Origin: Ctena decussata
Lineage: Eukaryota; Mollusca; Bivalvia; Lucinida; Lucinidae
Direction of reading: 5' to 3'
Assembly (NCBI GenBank): GCA_963989385.1
Contig: OZ022500.1
Span: 24,318,460-24,382,459, forward strand
Length of the DNA: 64,000 nt
Shown: piece by piece, positions 11,010 through 21,838 of the stretch
Numbering within the stretch: the first letter of the stretch is position 1
How the letters are laid out: each line of letters starts with the position of its first letter
Made by a program: the position numbers and the translations under genes
Notes under the pieces: generated by a model
What the model was told of the DNA's origin: nothing
The model's input: the letters and a program-made list of their open reading frames with translations, nothing else
The model's database searches: none

Positions 11010-13945
11010 ATGGATAATAGTCTGAAAGATATTACTACTGTTTTAAATATTAATATCTTATATGTAATACTACACTTAATTCTTCTGTCTGGTGATGTTA
11101 GTGAAAATCCTGGTCCAGACCTTGATCAGAGCAATCAAACCTATAACTTATCAATACTTCACTTAAATATCCGCAGTATTAGAAATAAATTAGAATTTGT
11201 TAAGGATAATTTGTCAGACTTCAGACTTTGATGTTCTTTGCTTTACAGAATCTCCCTTAAGTGATAATATTTTAGATTCTGATATTTGTTTAGAAGGAGT
11301 TCAACCAATACCTTTTAGAAAGGATGTTTCGGCCCACTCTTCGGGCCTCTTAATATATGTTTCAGAAGGTTTCATTGCAGTTAGACTTTCCGACTTGGAA
11401 GCTAATTTGGAGGAATCAATATGGAACGAAATTAAATATAAAGGTGTCATATTTACTTTGTGATATATATAGACCTCCAAATACACCAGTGAATTTTTGG
11501 CATCGTTTAATATTGCTATCGAACGAGCATCAGAAATGTCCAAACACATCATTATAGTCGGAGATTTAAATGAAGATCAACTAAATCCCTGCATTCATAA
11601 CTTGAAAGATATAATAATGTTAAATAATCTTGTTAATGTTATTAGTGTACCCATTCGAGTAACAAATACTTCCCAAACTCTGTTAGATCCAATAATTCTT
11701 TCCGAAACTACTAAAGATTTAGATTCTGGCATTCTTAGTGTACCAGCTGATATAAGTGACCATTCTGCAACATACGTGTTTCACCAATTAGTTATAATCG
11801 TTCCGCAGCTTTTAAACGGGTTGTTTGGCAATATAAAAAGGGGGATTTTTGTAAGTTTGATAGATTAATATCATACACTGACTGGGAATTTCTTAAAAAT
11901 GATAGTTTAGACAATGCTTGTGATAATTTCACATCAAAGTTTATTAATCTTGCCAAAGATTGTATACCCTGTAAAGAAGTTACCATAAGACCAAATGAAA
12001 AACCTTGGTACGACTCTGAGATCAGAACTTTTTCAAGAAAACGTGATAGGTTACGAAATAAGGCTGCAAAATAAGGTAGTAATCAAGATTGGCAAAATTA
12101 TAAAAAACTTAGAAATAAGGTAAATAATCTTAAAACTCACGCAAAAGAACAGTTTTATAGTAACATTGAGTCAACTATTATTGAAGCAAAGAATACCAAT
12201 CCGAGGCAATACTGGAAACTTGTCAACTACTTTATAAAATCAAATAAAGGTGCTGAAGTTATACCCCCTCTAAAAACTGTTTCTGAGTCTGGGGAAAAAG
12301 TTTACTCATTTACAGATCTTGAAAAAGCTAATACGTTAAACGAGTATTTCGAATCTATCTCCAATATTAATGAAGGTAATACTGAGCTCCCAAATTTTGT
12401 TCCAAAAACAGCTAATTCTTTAGAAAGTATACACATAGAAGAGTCGGAAATCAAAGACATCATTAGAGTTCTTGATGTAACTAAATCATGTGGCCACGAT
12501 CTGGTTAGTCATAAAATGCTTAAGATGACCTGTGACACCGTTGTTCAACCGTTACATATTTTAATGAATAGATCTCTTACTGAATGTACATTTCCAAAAA
12601 AGCTATTGTAATGCCTCTTTTTAAGAAGGGTTCATCCGATACCCTTCAAATTATAGACCGATTTCGTTGATTAGTACGGTTGGAAAATTAATGGAACGAG
12701 TTGTTTACAAGCACTTAATAACTTCTTTCATAGTAATAAACTTATCTACAAGTTGCAGTCCGGGTTTTTACCAGGTCATTCAACAGTATTCCAACTTATT
12801 GATATCTATAATCAAATTTGCCAAAGTTTTGATTCCAAACAGTATACATGCATGGTGTTTTGTGACATATCAAAAGCCTTTGATAGAGTATGGCATAAAG
12901 GCCTTCTTTTTAAATTAGAACAAAATGGCATCAAAGGGGATGTTTTAAAATGGATCTCACACTATCTTTCCGGAAGAAGTCAAAAAGTGTTTGTAGGTTC
13001 ATCAATGTCTGAGTCTAAGACACTATCTGCAGGGGTTCCACAAGGTTCTGTACTCGGACCTTTGTTTTTTTTAATCTATGTTCATGATATTGTAGAACAT
13101 TTAGTTAGTATACGTCGTCTTTTTGCCGACGATACATCATTATCGTTTACATCACCTAATATACAGGGCATTGAGGGTATCTTGAATCACGACTTGACAA
13201 TTATCACGGCTTGGGCAAAACAGTGGTTGGTAGATTTTAACCCAAACAAGACGGAAGCTATCTTATTCTGTATAAATGATGCAAATAATCCAAACCTGTA
13301 CTTTGATCAAGTTTCTGTTAATTTTAGAAATGAACGTAAACATTTAGGACTCACTTTTAGTCGTGATGGAAAGTGGCATGCCCATATCAACAATATTTTA
13401 ACGTCTGCTTCAAAAATGTTAGGAGTTATGCGAAGTTTGAAGTTTAAGCTTAATCGTAAAACGCTGAATCAACTTTACTTTTCGTATTTGAGACCCTTGG
13501 TTGAGTATGCTTCTGTCGTATGGGATGGGTGCACAATGTATGAAAAGGAACAACTCGAACGATTTCAGTACGAAGCTGCTCGAATAATCACCGGGTTAAC
13601 CCTTTCTGTTTCATCTAATTTAGATAATTTAATGACCGAAATAGGATGGCTTCCTTTGTCCGATCGTCGCCAGTTCAGAAGTTAATAACTATTTATAAAA
13701 TTGTTAATGGTACTGCACCGGAATATTTATGTAATATGTTGCCTCCTCTTGTTACCGAGAGAACTGTATATAACCTTCGAAACGCTGAAGATATAACTAT
13801 TATGAACAGAAGAACCGAAATATTTGCTAAATCTTTTATTCCTTCAGGTACACTTTTGTGGAATAACTTACCCCTTTCTGTTCGATCTGAAACGTCAATT
13901 AACTCATTCAAATTCAAATTAAAACAGCCTGTAAAATCGATTTAA
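11010..13945 (+). pseudogene. LINE polyprotein: AP endonuclease + reverse transcriptase
   Basis: The start at 11010 is chosen because MDNSLKD precedes a hydrophobic segment and a 2A-like motif. The endonuclease shows LHLNIRSIRNK, FTES, YRPPNTP, GDLNED and SDHSATY, but in three alternating frames (11010-11231; 11197-11463; about 11460-11500; 11497-11868). The linker includes a stop near 12073. The reverse transcriptase has an intact palm: FCDISKAFDRVWHKG (12858 on), GVPQGSVLGP (13032 on), FADD (13122-13133, the catalytic Asp pair) and HLGLTFSRDGKW. Frameshifts lie near 12610, 12740 and 13685. The product would nick target DNA and reverse transcribe element RNA. The C-terminal TIYKIVNGTAPEYL block is typical of CR1/Jockey-like elements of marine invertebrates. 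Confidence 0.85.
11091..11117 (+). other. 2A-like motif at LINE N-terminus (non-canonical)
   Basis: Codes for GDVSENPGP right after a hydrophobic run (ILYVILHLILLS) about 28 residues from the first Met. 2A-like ribosome-skipping sequences (consensus D-x-E-x-N-P-G-P) are known at the N-termini of many AP-endonuclease LINEs of marine animals, often with a signal-peptide-like stretch. Here Glu and its neighbour are transposed (V-S-E instead of V-E-x), so the consensus Glu is one position late and skipping may be reduced. The element is a host retrotransposon, not a virus. Confidence 0.7.
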
Positions 13946-14165
13946 GCCCCCCAGTAATTCATCACATCTGTGATGTTTAACCTTATGTATGTTCTTATTA
14001 TTTTTGGTTCGGTTTGGGTTGCTGAGTGGCCACCTTTTGGGAACAAGCTGCTCACTCGGTTGGCCATATGTTCTCTGTATCTTGATTATTTGTAATCTTA
14101 GTTGTTTCCAACTATGGTTTGAGGGCTGGATTTGGATTTTGATCGTTTCAGTTCCTGGTCTTTGC
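13944..14165 (+). repeat. family-B segment inserted in the LINE ORF
   Basis: Between FKFKLKQPVKSI and PQIPKYFIQGKR the LINE frame is replaced by about 220 bp related to the family-B repeat in the orientation of 47965-48252. Shared features are CCCCCCAGTAAT, GCTGCTCACTCGG, a TTGTAATCTTAG-like block, and GGATTTGGATTTTGATCG followed by GTTTCAGTTCCTG. Related LINE proteins, as I remember them, are continuous across this junction. Confidence 0.55.
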
Positions 14166-14536
14166 ATACTTTTTACTTTTATATTTCTCCGCAAATTCCG
14201 AAATACTTTATCCAAGGCAAGAGAACTGAATCTGTATTCCATTGTCGAATAAGGAACAGATGCAGTAATCTTAACAACGATCTGTATCAAAACCACCTTA
14301 AAGACTCACCAATATGCGACTGTGGGAATAGTATTGAAGATGCTGAACATTATTGTTTTAGATGTGAAAGGTATAGCAATGAACGACTAATCCTATTTCG
14401 AGCAAGCAGAAAATCTCATCCTCTAGGAGTTCATTTCATATTATATGGCTCCGATGCACTTTCTGTAAAGGACAATTTTATCTTCTTCGGTCATGTGCAC
14501 CAGTTTATCAAAGAGACAAAACGTTTTATTAATTGA
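14166..14536 (+). pseudogene. LINE C-terminal Cys/His domain fragment
   Basis: Open frame containing PQIPKYFIQGKRTESV, RNRCSNLNNDLYQ, then CDCGNSIEDAEHYCFRCERY. The C-x-C-x(7-8)-H-x(3)-C arrangement is the usual C-terminal finger of mollusc and echinoderm CR1/Jockey-like LINEs. It belongs to the protein at 11010-13945, separated by the family-B segment. It stops at 14536, after which the 3' UTR begins. Confidence 0.75.
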
Positions 14537-15404
14537 TGTGCTTTCAAATTTAGTTTTGTCACTATCAGCTTTGCGATCTGGCCATCCTTCATAAACATTT
14601 TATATATTTAATGATAAGGCTCTAATCTTATATTCATTTATTTCGTTCAGGTGAATGAAGCTATACCAAACCTGAGTCTGCCCAACAATAGAAGAACCAG
14701 TTCGAGGGTACAGAAAGACCAGTTCCATTTCCATTCCCAACCCATTCTTTCTCTCTCTCTCCCCCCCCCCCCCTCCCCTCCTTACCTGCCTGATATATCA
14801 TAATGGCTGCTGTTGATGTCAGACTGGATGCTGCTTACTGCATCAGTTGTTGCTACTTTCTTTGTACATGTTTTCTATCTTTCCTATTGTATGTTTGAGC
14901 TCTATAAAATTAACACCTTACTTATAGTATGTCTAATTTTTCATGTCATTGCCTGTAACTTTGTATTATACAAATGTATGTGGAGGACCGTAATTAAAGT
15001 TGTAAGAACTTGTGGTCCAACCCAGTTGCTGTATAGATTAATGTTTAAACTAAACTAATAATAATTGAACATTGAGGAGTGAACAAGGGCCTGAACCGAA
15101 GCCTTTCGACTCAGAGAAACCTTACGGAATTTATTTTCTAGCTTATGGAAACGCTCTTTGTAAAAAAGATCTTTGGAAGCAAGGAATATACAAAATAAAT
15201 GAAAATAGCAGACTCGGTTTAATTGAGTCTGTTCATGACCAGCAATGAAATGTAATACACCGGCATCACTTTTGCTGTTCCTTGATGTTATATTGTGCTG
15301 TCTCTTGTCTGTGGTCGTGCCCAGTCTGCCTTCTGTTTTTTTGTGATTAAAACTAAAAATTGTAAAAATAGATGTTGGTGCTGTTGTTGGGTGGCTGGGT
15401 GACC

Positions 15405-15503
15405 GTCTGTTTGGGAGGGGGCTGCTCGTTCGGTTTGCTGTGCGTGTCTTTCGTGGGCTTGTGTCAATTTCTGTGTGTATGTGCTTCTTTCCCTATCGGT
15501 TTT
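15405..15503 (+). repeat. family-B fragment truncated by PalM copy b
   Basis: TTGGGAGGGGGCTGCTCGTT and the following 'tttccctatcggttttgag' resemble the interior of the copy at 47965-48252. It is cut by the PalM beginning at 15504. Confidence 0.4.
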
Positions 15504-15768
15504 GAGAGCGGAAAACCAACAAAGTGATTGTGTGCCCAGCGTAGACTCAGATCAGCCTTGGCATCCGCCCAGTCTGATCAGACTCTTCGGTAAGCGCTTA
15601 AATGGTAGCTAGGAGTCTTAGCTACCTCCATGAGGACATCGAAAACTCTGATCTAAGCTACCTCCATGCGGACATCGAAAACTCTGATCAGACTGGGCGG
15701 ATGCCCAGGCTGATCTGAGTCTGCGCTGGGCGCACAACCACTTTGTTGGTTTTCTCGTGTCGCGGATC
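15504..15768. mobile_element. PalM palindromic MITE, copy b
   Basis: The degenerate left end (GAGAGCGGAAAACC) and the right end GTTTTCTCGTGTCGCGGATC flank the usual arms. It is longer than the others because a roughly 36-bp segment (AGCTACCTCCATG-GGACATC) is duplicated in tandem at about 15620-15690. No clear target duplication remains. Confidence 0.75.
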
Positions 15769-15957
15769 ATTTATCATGACTGACATAAAAAGTGTTGAAT
15801 TTTTTTTTTCTTCAAAGCTGGTATCCAAAATGATCTATTTACAACATCATAGATATTTGTGTTATGATAAAATATAATTTACAGACGGAGGCACCCATTT
15901 ATTTTCTCGTTTTGTTTGTATTTCATAGCTCAGCATGCTTAACGGAAACCCAGAAGA

Positions 15958-16746
15958 GACTTGAAATGTGTGCCTAGTACACGGATGTCCCCGCCTAGTG
16001 TCTTTAGCAAGATGCCGCTTTGATTCATGTACAGGCACTTGTAGATACCTAGGTTCATAGAGGCAGACATATAAAATCTAAGAGGCCCGATGTTTGAAAT
16101 GTGACACAAACTGCTGCTCGTTATACAGTTTCAGAGTCACTTTATGGCCAAAATAGAAAATATTGTGCATTTACAACACCTTGTTAGAATCCAAGTCAGT
16201 GGACCGTGATATATGAATCATCATAATCTGCTTCTTGTATATACCTGTTGTACTTTTAGATATAAACCCTCATACAACATTTCAAGATTTGTTTCAAAAT
16301 TAGGAACCGTAAAATCTGCCTCTTACAAAGATCCTAACCTTGCGAATTCCGAAGTCGTTGGGCCATGGCCTGTGTATCATCATGACCTGATTTTATTCAT
16401 TCTTGTTGCATCTTTAAATATTAATCTTTATACAAAATTGCAAGTTCTACAATAATAGGAACCCAGAAATCTACTTCTTACACAAGCCTATACCTTGAAA
16501 AGTGGGCCTACTTCCGACGCCAATGAACCGTGACATATGGATCATCATACCCTGATCCTCGTATATTCCTGTTGTACTTAAAGATTTTAATCCTCAAACA
16601 AAATTTCAGGTTGCTTCAATAAAAGGAGCCCTGAAATCTACCTATTACAAAAATCTTGACCTGAGTCAAACAGGATAACGTACGGACGGACTTACGTAAT
16701 AACATAGGCACGACCGAAACACTACATGCCCCCGTGCGGCACATAA
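15958..16746 (+). mobile_element. tandem-core element, GCCCCCG-head class, copy 2
   Basis: The head (CACGGATGTCCCCGCCTAGT, then a 'tttagcaagatg' block) matches 6285 onward. The body contains three units of about 165 bp marked by CTTGTATATACCTGTTGTAC and TTTCAAGATTTGTTTC-like text (from 16230, 16400 and 16555). A short GACG-type block (GTACGGACGGACTTACG) precedes the 3' end, which reads CATGCCCCCGTGCGGCACAT then AAAAATG. The head motif recurs near the terminus. Confidence 0.6.
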
Positions 16747-16749
16747 AAA

Positions 16750-17264
16750 TGCCATTTTAAGTAGAGATTTGTTTTGATTTTCAAAATCCTATTCATTCTT
16801 CTTCTTGCACTTATATTGCGCTATGCAGGTTTTTCAATCAAAAGCTAGGGTATGAAATGTATATTCACGTGCTTACAAAACTAGGAGGACTCTAGGGACT
16901 GTAATATTGAGAAACACTTATATCGCATTAAATTTGGTAAAAGAACACACGTTTATTGGTTTTACTTGGAACTACCTTGGGTAGGTACTGAAACACAAAT
17001 CTTAGCAGCTTTTATACATAAAAATAAATAATTAGTATTTGTTTACATTTCGCTCTAATATTTTTCTTTCGAGTACAACTACGTATCCTGAGCTATGTTA
17101 TCAAGCGGAACTATCGCATATTGAGTATACAAATAACATCCCGTTTTAGATCATGTCTAATTTCCTGATCTGCCAAAAATATACGTAAATAGTCATCTAG
17201 CAAGTTGCAATATGACAGATTCATGAGTTGTACCAGACTATTGACAAGACTGGATCCAAACTAA
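16750..17264. other. no supported feature
   Basis: AT-rich. Positions 17110-17185 are a diverged direct copy of 1602-1680 (shared ATACAAATAA-CATCC and TCTAATTTCCTGA-CTGCC). Confidence 0.35.
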
Positions 17265-17268
17265 ACTT

Positions 17269-17472
17269 GAGCCGCGACCCGAGAAAACCAACAGAGTGGT
17301 TGTGCGCCCAGCGCAGACTCAGATCAGCCTGGGCATCCGCCCAGTCTGATCAGAGTCTTCGCTGTCCGCATGGAGGTGGCTTAGACCCTTAACTACCCTT
17401 TAAGCGCTTAGCGAAGATTCTGGTCTGCACTGGCCGCACAACCACATTGTTGGTTTTCTCATGTCGCGGCTC
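17269..17472. mobile_element. PalM palindromic MITE, copy c
   Basis: Ends GAGCCGCGACCCGAGAAAAC and GTTTTCTCATGTCGCGGCTC. Exact 4-bp flanking duplication ACTT (17265-17268 and 17473-17476). Shorter than most copies because the right arm has lost about 30 bp (it goes straight from GATTCTGGTCTGCACTGG to the terminal block). Confidence 0.85.
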
Positions 17473-17668
17473 ACTTGTGTTTCTTCTACTACTGTTATTT
17501 ACACCATAATTTATTAATGTAAATGTACATGTACTAGTCCGTGAAGAGTATTAACCGCATATCACTTTATTGTTACAATTATTTGATGCGAGGGCTGGAA
17601 TTAAGAAATATAAAATGATGATGCTGATATCATTTTATTTAGAGTGACTTATTTAGAGTGACTCGTTC

Positions 17669-17835
17669 TGGTTGGTTGATGGCTGACTTGCGATTTTACG
17701 TCCTTTTCAACAGTATTGCAGTTATATCAGGACGATGGGACGGTGAAAATGAGAGGATGTGTGCAATGGTGGGAAAGATTCTACCTCAAGCGGGCCTCGA
17801 AACTGGTCCGCTAGATCAGTAGGCTACTCTTTCTG
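17669..17835 (-). mobile_element. second tRNA-derived SINE family, copy 1 (degraded)
   Basis: On the minus strand a B-box-like CAGTTTCGAGGCCC lies near the head and the tail side shares ATGGACGTAAAA-CAAGTCAGCC-type text with 41757-41950. Boundaries are approximate. Confidence 0.45.
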
Positions 17836-17839
17836 GACT

Positions 17840-19500
17840 AAGTTTATTAACAAAACAATAATCGCTTCAAGTACATGTAATTTATAATATAATGCACCTG
17901 CAAGCTTTTGCAAGTGTTTTGATACCATAGTAACGGCATGATGATTTCTTCGTATGAAATGCTGAGGACTTCTTGTTTCTTAACGTACTTTGTTTCTGAA
18001 CATAATTTAATAATGAGCTGCGTTATCAGTTTTAAACTTGAACAATTATTATGTTAATGGTTATGGTTTCTGTTGCTCATCACCTGAGTAAACAGGCTCA
18101 TACAGAAACAATATGTTTCTTCTTCGTGAATCCTCAAAATAACATGATTTCAGATATGCCTATTTTGTTTCTATAATTTTAAATAAAACGGCAAGAAAAC
18201 TGTGTTTAAAATGGTTTCCTTAAATGAAATAACACCGTTAATACAGCTTAAGAGAGCACTTGATAATAGGTTTATGGTGTTGTACTAATAAGTGGTACAA
18301 CACTGCGAAACAGATGAGTACTGTTCAAGGCCTGTCAAGGTACCCCACCCACACAACCTAGCAGGTAGAGAGATGCTAACCAAAAATATTCAACGGATCA
18401 AAACAAAATGTATACCAAATGATTCCCTGTGTTCTAACAAAGAAAATGAATACCCACAACTTATGTTTATTTTGTCTACGAGCGGAGATATGGGCATTTT
18501 TATGTTGAGATCACTGGGAAAATGTCCAAGAAACTGCAAAGTTATTTTTATAAAAGTAGGGTAAAATTAAGTGTCAGACCAGTCAAGTGCACAGCTGACT
18601 TTTTCACTGATTGTTGACATTAAACTGCATCATTGTGCAAAAAAATAGCTGCGCACTTAACTGGGCAAAAAATGCATCATTGTGCAAAAATTAGTTGTGC
18701 ACATGACTGGGCTGACATGTTTTATAGCCTAAATGCAGGTGTGAAATGGTCGAAAATGCCAAAAAGCAGCTGAGTAGGGTGCAACTAGATGCGCAAAAAA
18801 ACTTATAAATCGCAAGAACGTAGAAAATTTGAATAATAATGGATAGTTAAAGTTTCACCACTGGAATACCATTAACAGAGGTTAAAAGATACAATACTGA
18901 AAATTCATAAATACGGGCGCCAAATATGGCCCAAATCATACCAGTCCCTTTCAATTTGTAAACAGATTTCGAAGCCTTAGAATATCTACATTCAGACCGA
19001 CCTAGAAATTAGATGTAATTTATCAACAACAGATGCAAATGATATGATTTTATGACATTCTAGCTAAACGTACACTACAACACATGCATGTAACCGGCTC
19101 TTTTAACTATTTTTAATTTTCGTTTGTATCTTGAATAAATAGAAAGTTATACAATTCTGACATCTCCAGGGCCCTTTTGCTACATTCCGCATCATGTGAA
19201 GATTTTAATCTAAAATAAATAATCCACTATAATTTCAAAAAAAATTAATGGCAGCTTTTACAAGGGAGAGATCTTAAAAGTGTATGGCTTTATCGACGCA
19301 ATTTTTGTAACGCATGGACGACGAAGCTTTTTGAAAATGAGCTCATTTCTTAATGGAAAGGCTTAGTTTGCTAATAGGTGCGGCCTGTCTTTCCTTCAAG
19401 AGCAGAGCAAACTGTTTCATTTTAAAGCAGAAACCCATTGAGAAGGATGGCAAAAATAATAATGGGATGGTTGCTGTCCCGGAAAGTGTTATCCTTAACA
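17840..19500. other. AT-rich stretch with a small tandem repeat
   Basis: No recognised gene. A 47-bp unit (TGCATCATTGTGCAAAAA ... ACTGGGCAAAAAA) is repeated twice at 18626-18711, with a third partial similarity upstream. A frame at 18292-18564 is open, but it has no ATG context or recognisable motif. Confidence 0.35.
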
Positions 19501-19505
19501 GAACA

Positions 19506-19692
19506 CAGTCAACTCTCGATACCTGTAAGTCGTTCATTTAAAACTAATGATATCTCAAAGTAAATTTTAGATACCAGCAGTTTGGGATAACGGCAGTTGA
19601 AATGTAAAGAAAAATTAAAAATGTGTCCAAACTATGCTCTTTTAGGGTAGGTTACTTTGAGAAAATAGTTTTTGAGATAACGAGAGTCAACT
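19506..19692. mobile_element. pogo/Tc1-like MITE, copy 2
   Basis: Ends CAGTCAACTCTCGATACCTG and AGATAACGAGAGTCAACTG, with TA to the right. Interior similar to 551-753 (GATATCTCAAAGTAAATTTT, GCAGTTGAAATGTAAA). It directly abuts the MITE starting at 19697. Confidence 0.7.
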
Positions 19693-19696
19693 GTAT

Positions 19697-19919
19697 CAGG
19701 GGCGTAACTAGGAGCATTTTCATGTTACTTATGTTTTAAACTGGACTCCTTGAATGGAAAAGTACCACTTTCAGCCAGTTTGCAGTTGGTATTAAAATCT
19801 GGTCTCCTTTCTTAAAATTTCAGCATGCAAATATGCAAGTTCTTTTTGAAATTTTGTCAATTTTGACAAAATTTCAATACGCACTTGCGTATTTGCCGTG
19901 TAGGTAGCTACACCCTTGT
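19697..19919. mobile_element. MITE with GGGGCGTAACTAGG ends, copy 1
   Basis: The left end AGGGGCGTAACTAGGAGC and right end GTAGGTAGCTACACCCTTG are imperfect inverted repeats. An internal 32-nt palindrome at 19846-19877 has arms TTGAAATTTTGTCAA around a TT centre. A second copy lies at 20504-20732, only 0.6 kb away. Confidence 0.65.
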
Positions 19920-20062
19920 GTATTAATGAATCTGCGTCTGCTAGGGTGTAGAAATAGCATTGTTATCCGATACGAGTACCTTCCTACGAACAGGGGGGGC
20001 AAGTATTTTGGTCAGAGGTATCTCTCTTGGATTTTGATTGATTTGGGTTCTACAGCCCTTTC

Positions 20063-20235
20063 AGAAAGTATTTCAGTCTACATCAGGCCGTCTCCCAGAG
20101 AGAGGGAGAAAGAAGATAAATGGTAGAAAATGCCCAAACAATCCCCACCCGCACCTACTGCAAGCACAACAGGCCCTTGCCCTCAATGAACCAAATCAGT
20201 AGGACATCGCGGCACTGGAAGTTATACACAGAACT
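20063..20235 (-). repeat. SINE-like family C, copy 1
   Basis: Minus-strand landmarks: CAGTGCCGCGATGTCCTACT, a GGGCAAGGGCCTG block, TGCAGTAGGTGCGGG, CTCTCTGGGAGACGG, and an 'aaatactttctgaaaggg' block. At least ten copies occur in this window. No tRNA-type promoter was seen. Confidence 0.6.
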
Positions 20236-20503
20236 ATCGGACCATCCGACCACCCCATATCTCTCTTGGAAGTGTATCCATGCATATAAAAGTAAATAAA
20301 ATTAGTCACAATATATGACACTAAATATACACTAGAAGTATCTTTTGTGGGTATGAAGTGTGGATAGAAAAATCCATCACGAGGGTCGCTGTTCGGTATC
20401 ACAAGGCTTGCCGAGTGAAGCCGAATATGATCCCGAGTGAAGGATTAACACCTCTTATGTGAAATGGAAACTTGGATACTCTACATAATCAAAAGAAACT
20501 CTT

Positions 20504-20732
20504 CAGGGGCGTAACTAGGGGCAATTCCATAATACGCACAACCATGTTTTATTCTCTACTTCTAGAAGGGAAAGCTAGTATTTCAGCCACTTTGGTAATT
20601 AGTATTGAAATCTTGTCTGATTTATAAATATATACATCATGCAAATATGCAGGTGCGTTTTGAAATTTTGTCAATTTTGACAAAATTTCAATACCCACTT
20701 GCGTATTTGCCGTATAGGTAGCTACGCCCTTG
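20504..20732. mobile_element. MITE with GGGGCGTAACTAGG ends, copy 2
   Basis: Starts CAGGGGCGTAACTAGGGGC and ends TAGGTAGCTACGCCCTTGC. It contains the same 32-nt palindrome (20660-20691) as copy 1. Confidence 0.7.
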
Positions 20733-20773
20733 CTCTTACCAATGGTTCTCAAGCGGAAAAGAAAGCAGTCAAA

Positions 20774-21001
20774 ATGAGCAAAACCAAACATACAATGGAG
20801 GAAAGGAAACTTTCAAAGAAAGGTCAGTCCGTTGATAGTTTAGAAACCTCAAGACGACATACAATGTATGCAGTGTCCGTTCAAAACAATATGTGCAAGA
20901 TTAAGCTTGGACTGTGCAGTGGGAACCACAAAGAGAGCATGGGGCTTGAAGATAAAGACGTTGAATATTATAAGAACACATATACAATCTCCACATGCTA
21001 G
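20774..21001 (+). CDS. short unrecognised ORF (75 aa)
   Basis: ATG with A at -3. The product is polar and Lys-rich, with MSKTKHTMEERKLSKKGQS at the N-terminus and LEDKDVEYYKNTY near the C-terminus. Composition is protein-like, and it starts 40 bp after a MITE ends, but no family, splice signals or polyadenylation site tie it to a gene. It could be an exon or a chance frame. Confidence 0.2.
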   Translation: MSKTKHTMEERKLSKKGQSVDSLETSRRHTMYAVSVQNNMCKIKLGLCSGNHKESMGLEDKDVEYYKNTYTISTC

Positions 21002-21134
21002 ATACATGTAGATTAGTCAACGGAATTAAACACTGGCAATGTGACAGGTAAGATGGTAAAATGAAAAACAGCATAGCGCTTTTTCTAATAATGTTGTATG
21101 GTGAGAATGCAAATAAGATTTCATCGGTTGTTTT

Positions 21135-21345
21135 GGGTTAAAAGGCTCTTTGAGACAGTAGTCCAGTCTACATCGAGCGAAAGAAAAGAGATATGATAGG
21201 AGAAAGAAAAATGTCCAAACAATCCCTCCTTGCATCTACTGCAGCACCGTAGGTCTTTGGCCTACTGTTATCCAAATTAGTAGGACGCCCCGGCACTGAA
21301 AGTTACCCAGCACCATAGCCCGACCACAACCCCCCACCCCCCGAA
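21135..21345 (-). repeat. SINE-like family C, copy 2
   Basis: Minus-strand CAGTGCCGGGGCGTCCTACT, a TAGGCCAAAGACCTACGG block, and AGTAGATGCAAGGAGGGA, then the tail toward 21135. Opposite in orientation to the two copies that follow. Confidence 0.65.
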
Positions 21346-21593
21346 GCAAATAAGAACGCGTATTTAGATATCAGGGGAGCAGTCAACAACGTCGCGGGCG
21401 CCCGGTGTACTGGTGTCAAGATGAACACAACTTGTATACAACATGGTATCATTGATGATCGCCCCGTATGTATCTGTATGCTATAGTGTATTACTCTACA
21501 TTATAACGGAGCTGATGACAATGACAGCTGACAGCAGGCTAAAGAGACTGCAAAATTTACGCAATATGTTTAACGGACATTGTTAGGGGTAGT

Positions 21594-21815
21594 TGCGGTC
21601 GGGCGGTGGTCCTGCTGGGACGTCCTACCAATTTGGATAATAGTAGGGCAAAGGTCTACTGTGCTTGCTGTAGGTGCGGTGGCGGTTGCAGGGCAATTTT
21701 TCTCTCACCTATCACTTCCCTTTTCTTTGTCCCTCTCTCTTGGAGACAGCTCGATATAGACCGGAAAACTATCTAAAAAGCCGTTAAACTCAAAACAACC
21801 AACCAACCAAATTCA
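21594..21815 (+). repeat. SINE-like family C, copy 3
   Basis: GCGGTCGGGCGGTGGTCCTG, then GGGACGTCCTACCAATTTGG, AGTAGGGCAAAGGTCTACTG and a CTCTCTTGGAGACAGCTCGA block. The tail is AACAACCAACCAACCAAA, a simple repeat typical of retroposed elements. Confidence 0.7.
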
Positions 21816-21838
21816 CGGACAACGGGTCGGACAACGGT

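Larger units (their letters stand above)
10840..15068 (+). mobile_element. decayed CR1/Jockey-type LINE
   Basis: A non-LTR retrotransposon with endonuclease, reverse transcriptase and a Cys/His C-terminal domain in order, then a 3' UTR. The UTR contains a potential hairpin (GGACCG ... GTGGTCC, about 14990-15022) and ends in an AT-rich repeat (CTAATAATAATTG). The 5' limit is uncertain; the pyrimidine-rich CCCATCCCACCCTTCTTCTG near 10890 may be 5' UTR. Frameshifts and stops throughout show the copy is dead. The 13944-14165 segment is foreign (family B). Confidence 0.85.

Noticed and set aside
11091..11117. Viral origin of the 2A-like motif
   Set aside because: The motif is in frame with an AP endonuclease and reverse transcriptase of a LINE, where 2A-like motifs are known. 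No viral genes are present.
14697..14740. Terminal inverted repeats around the LINE
   Set aside because: TTCTGTACCCTCG near 10924 faces its inverse near 14705, but only about 13-20 bp match. LINEs do not have TIRs, so this is probably coincidence.
18292..18564. 90-residue plus-strand frame
   Set aside because: It has no ATG context, recognisable motif or splice evidence; the region is AT-rich with an adjoining small tandem repeat.
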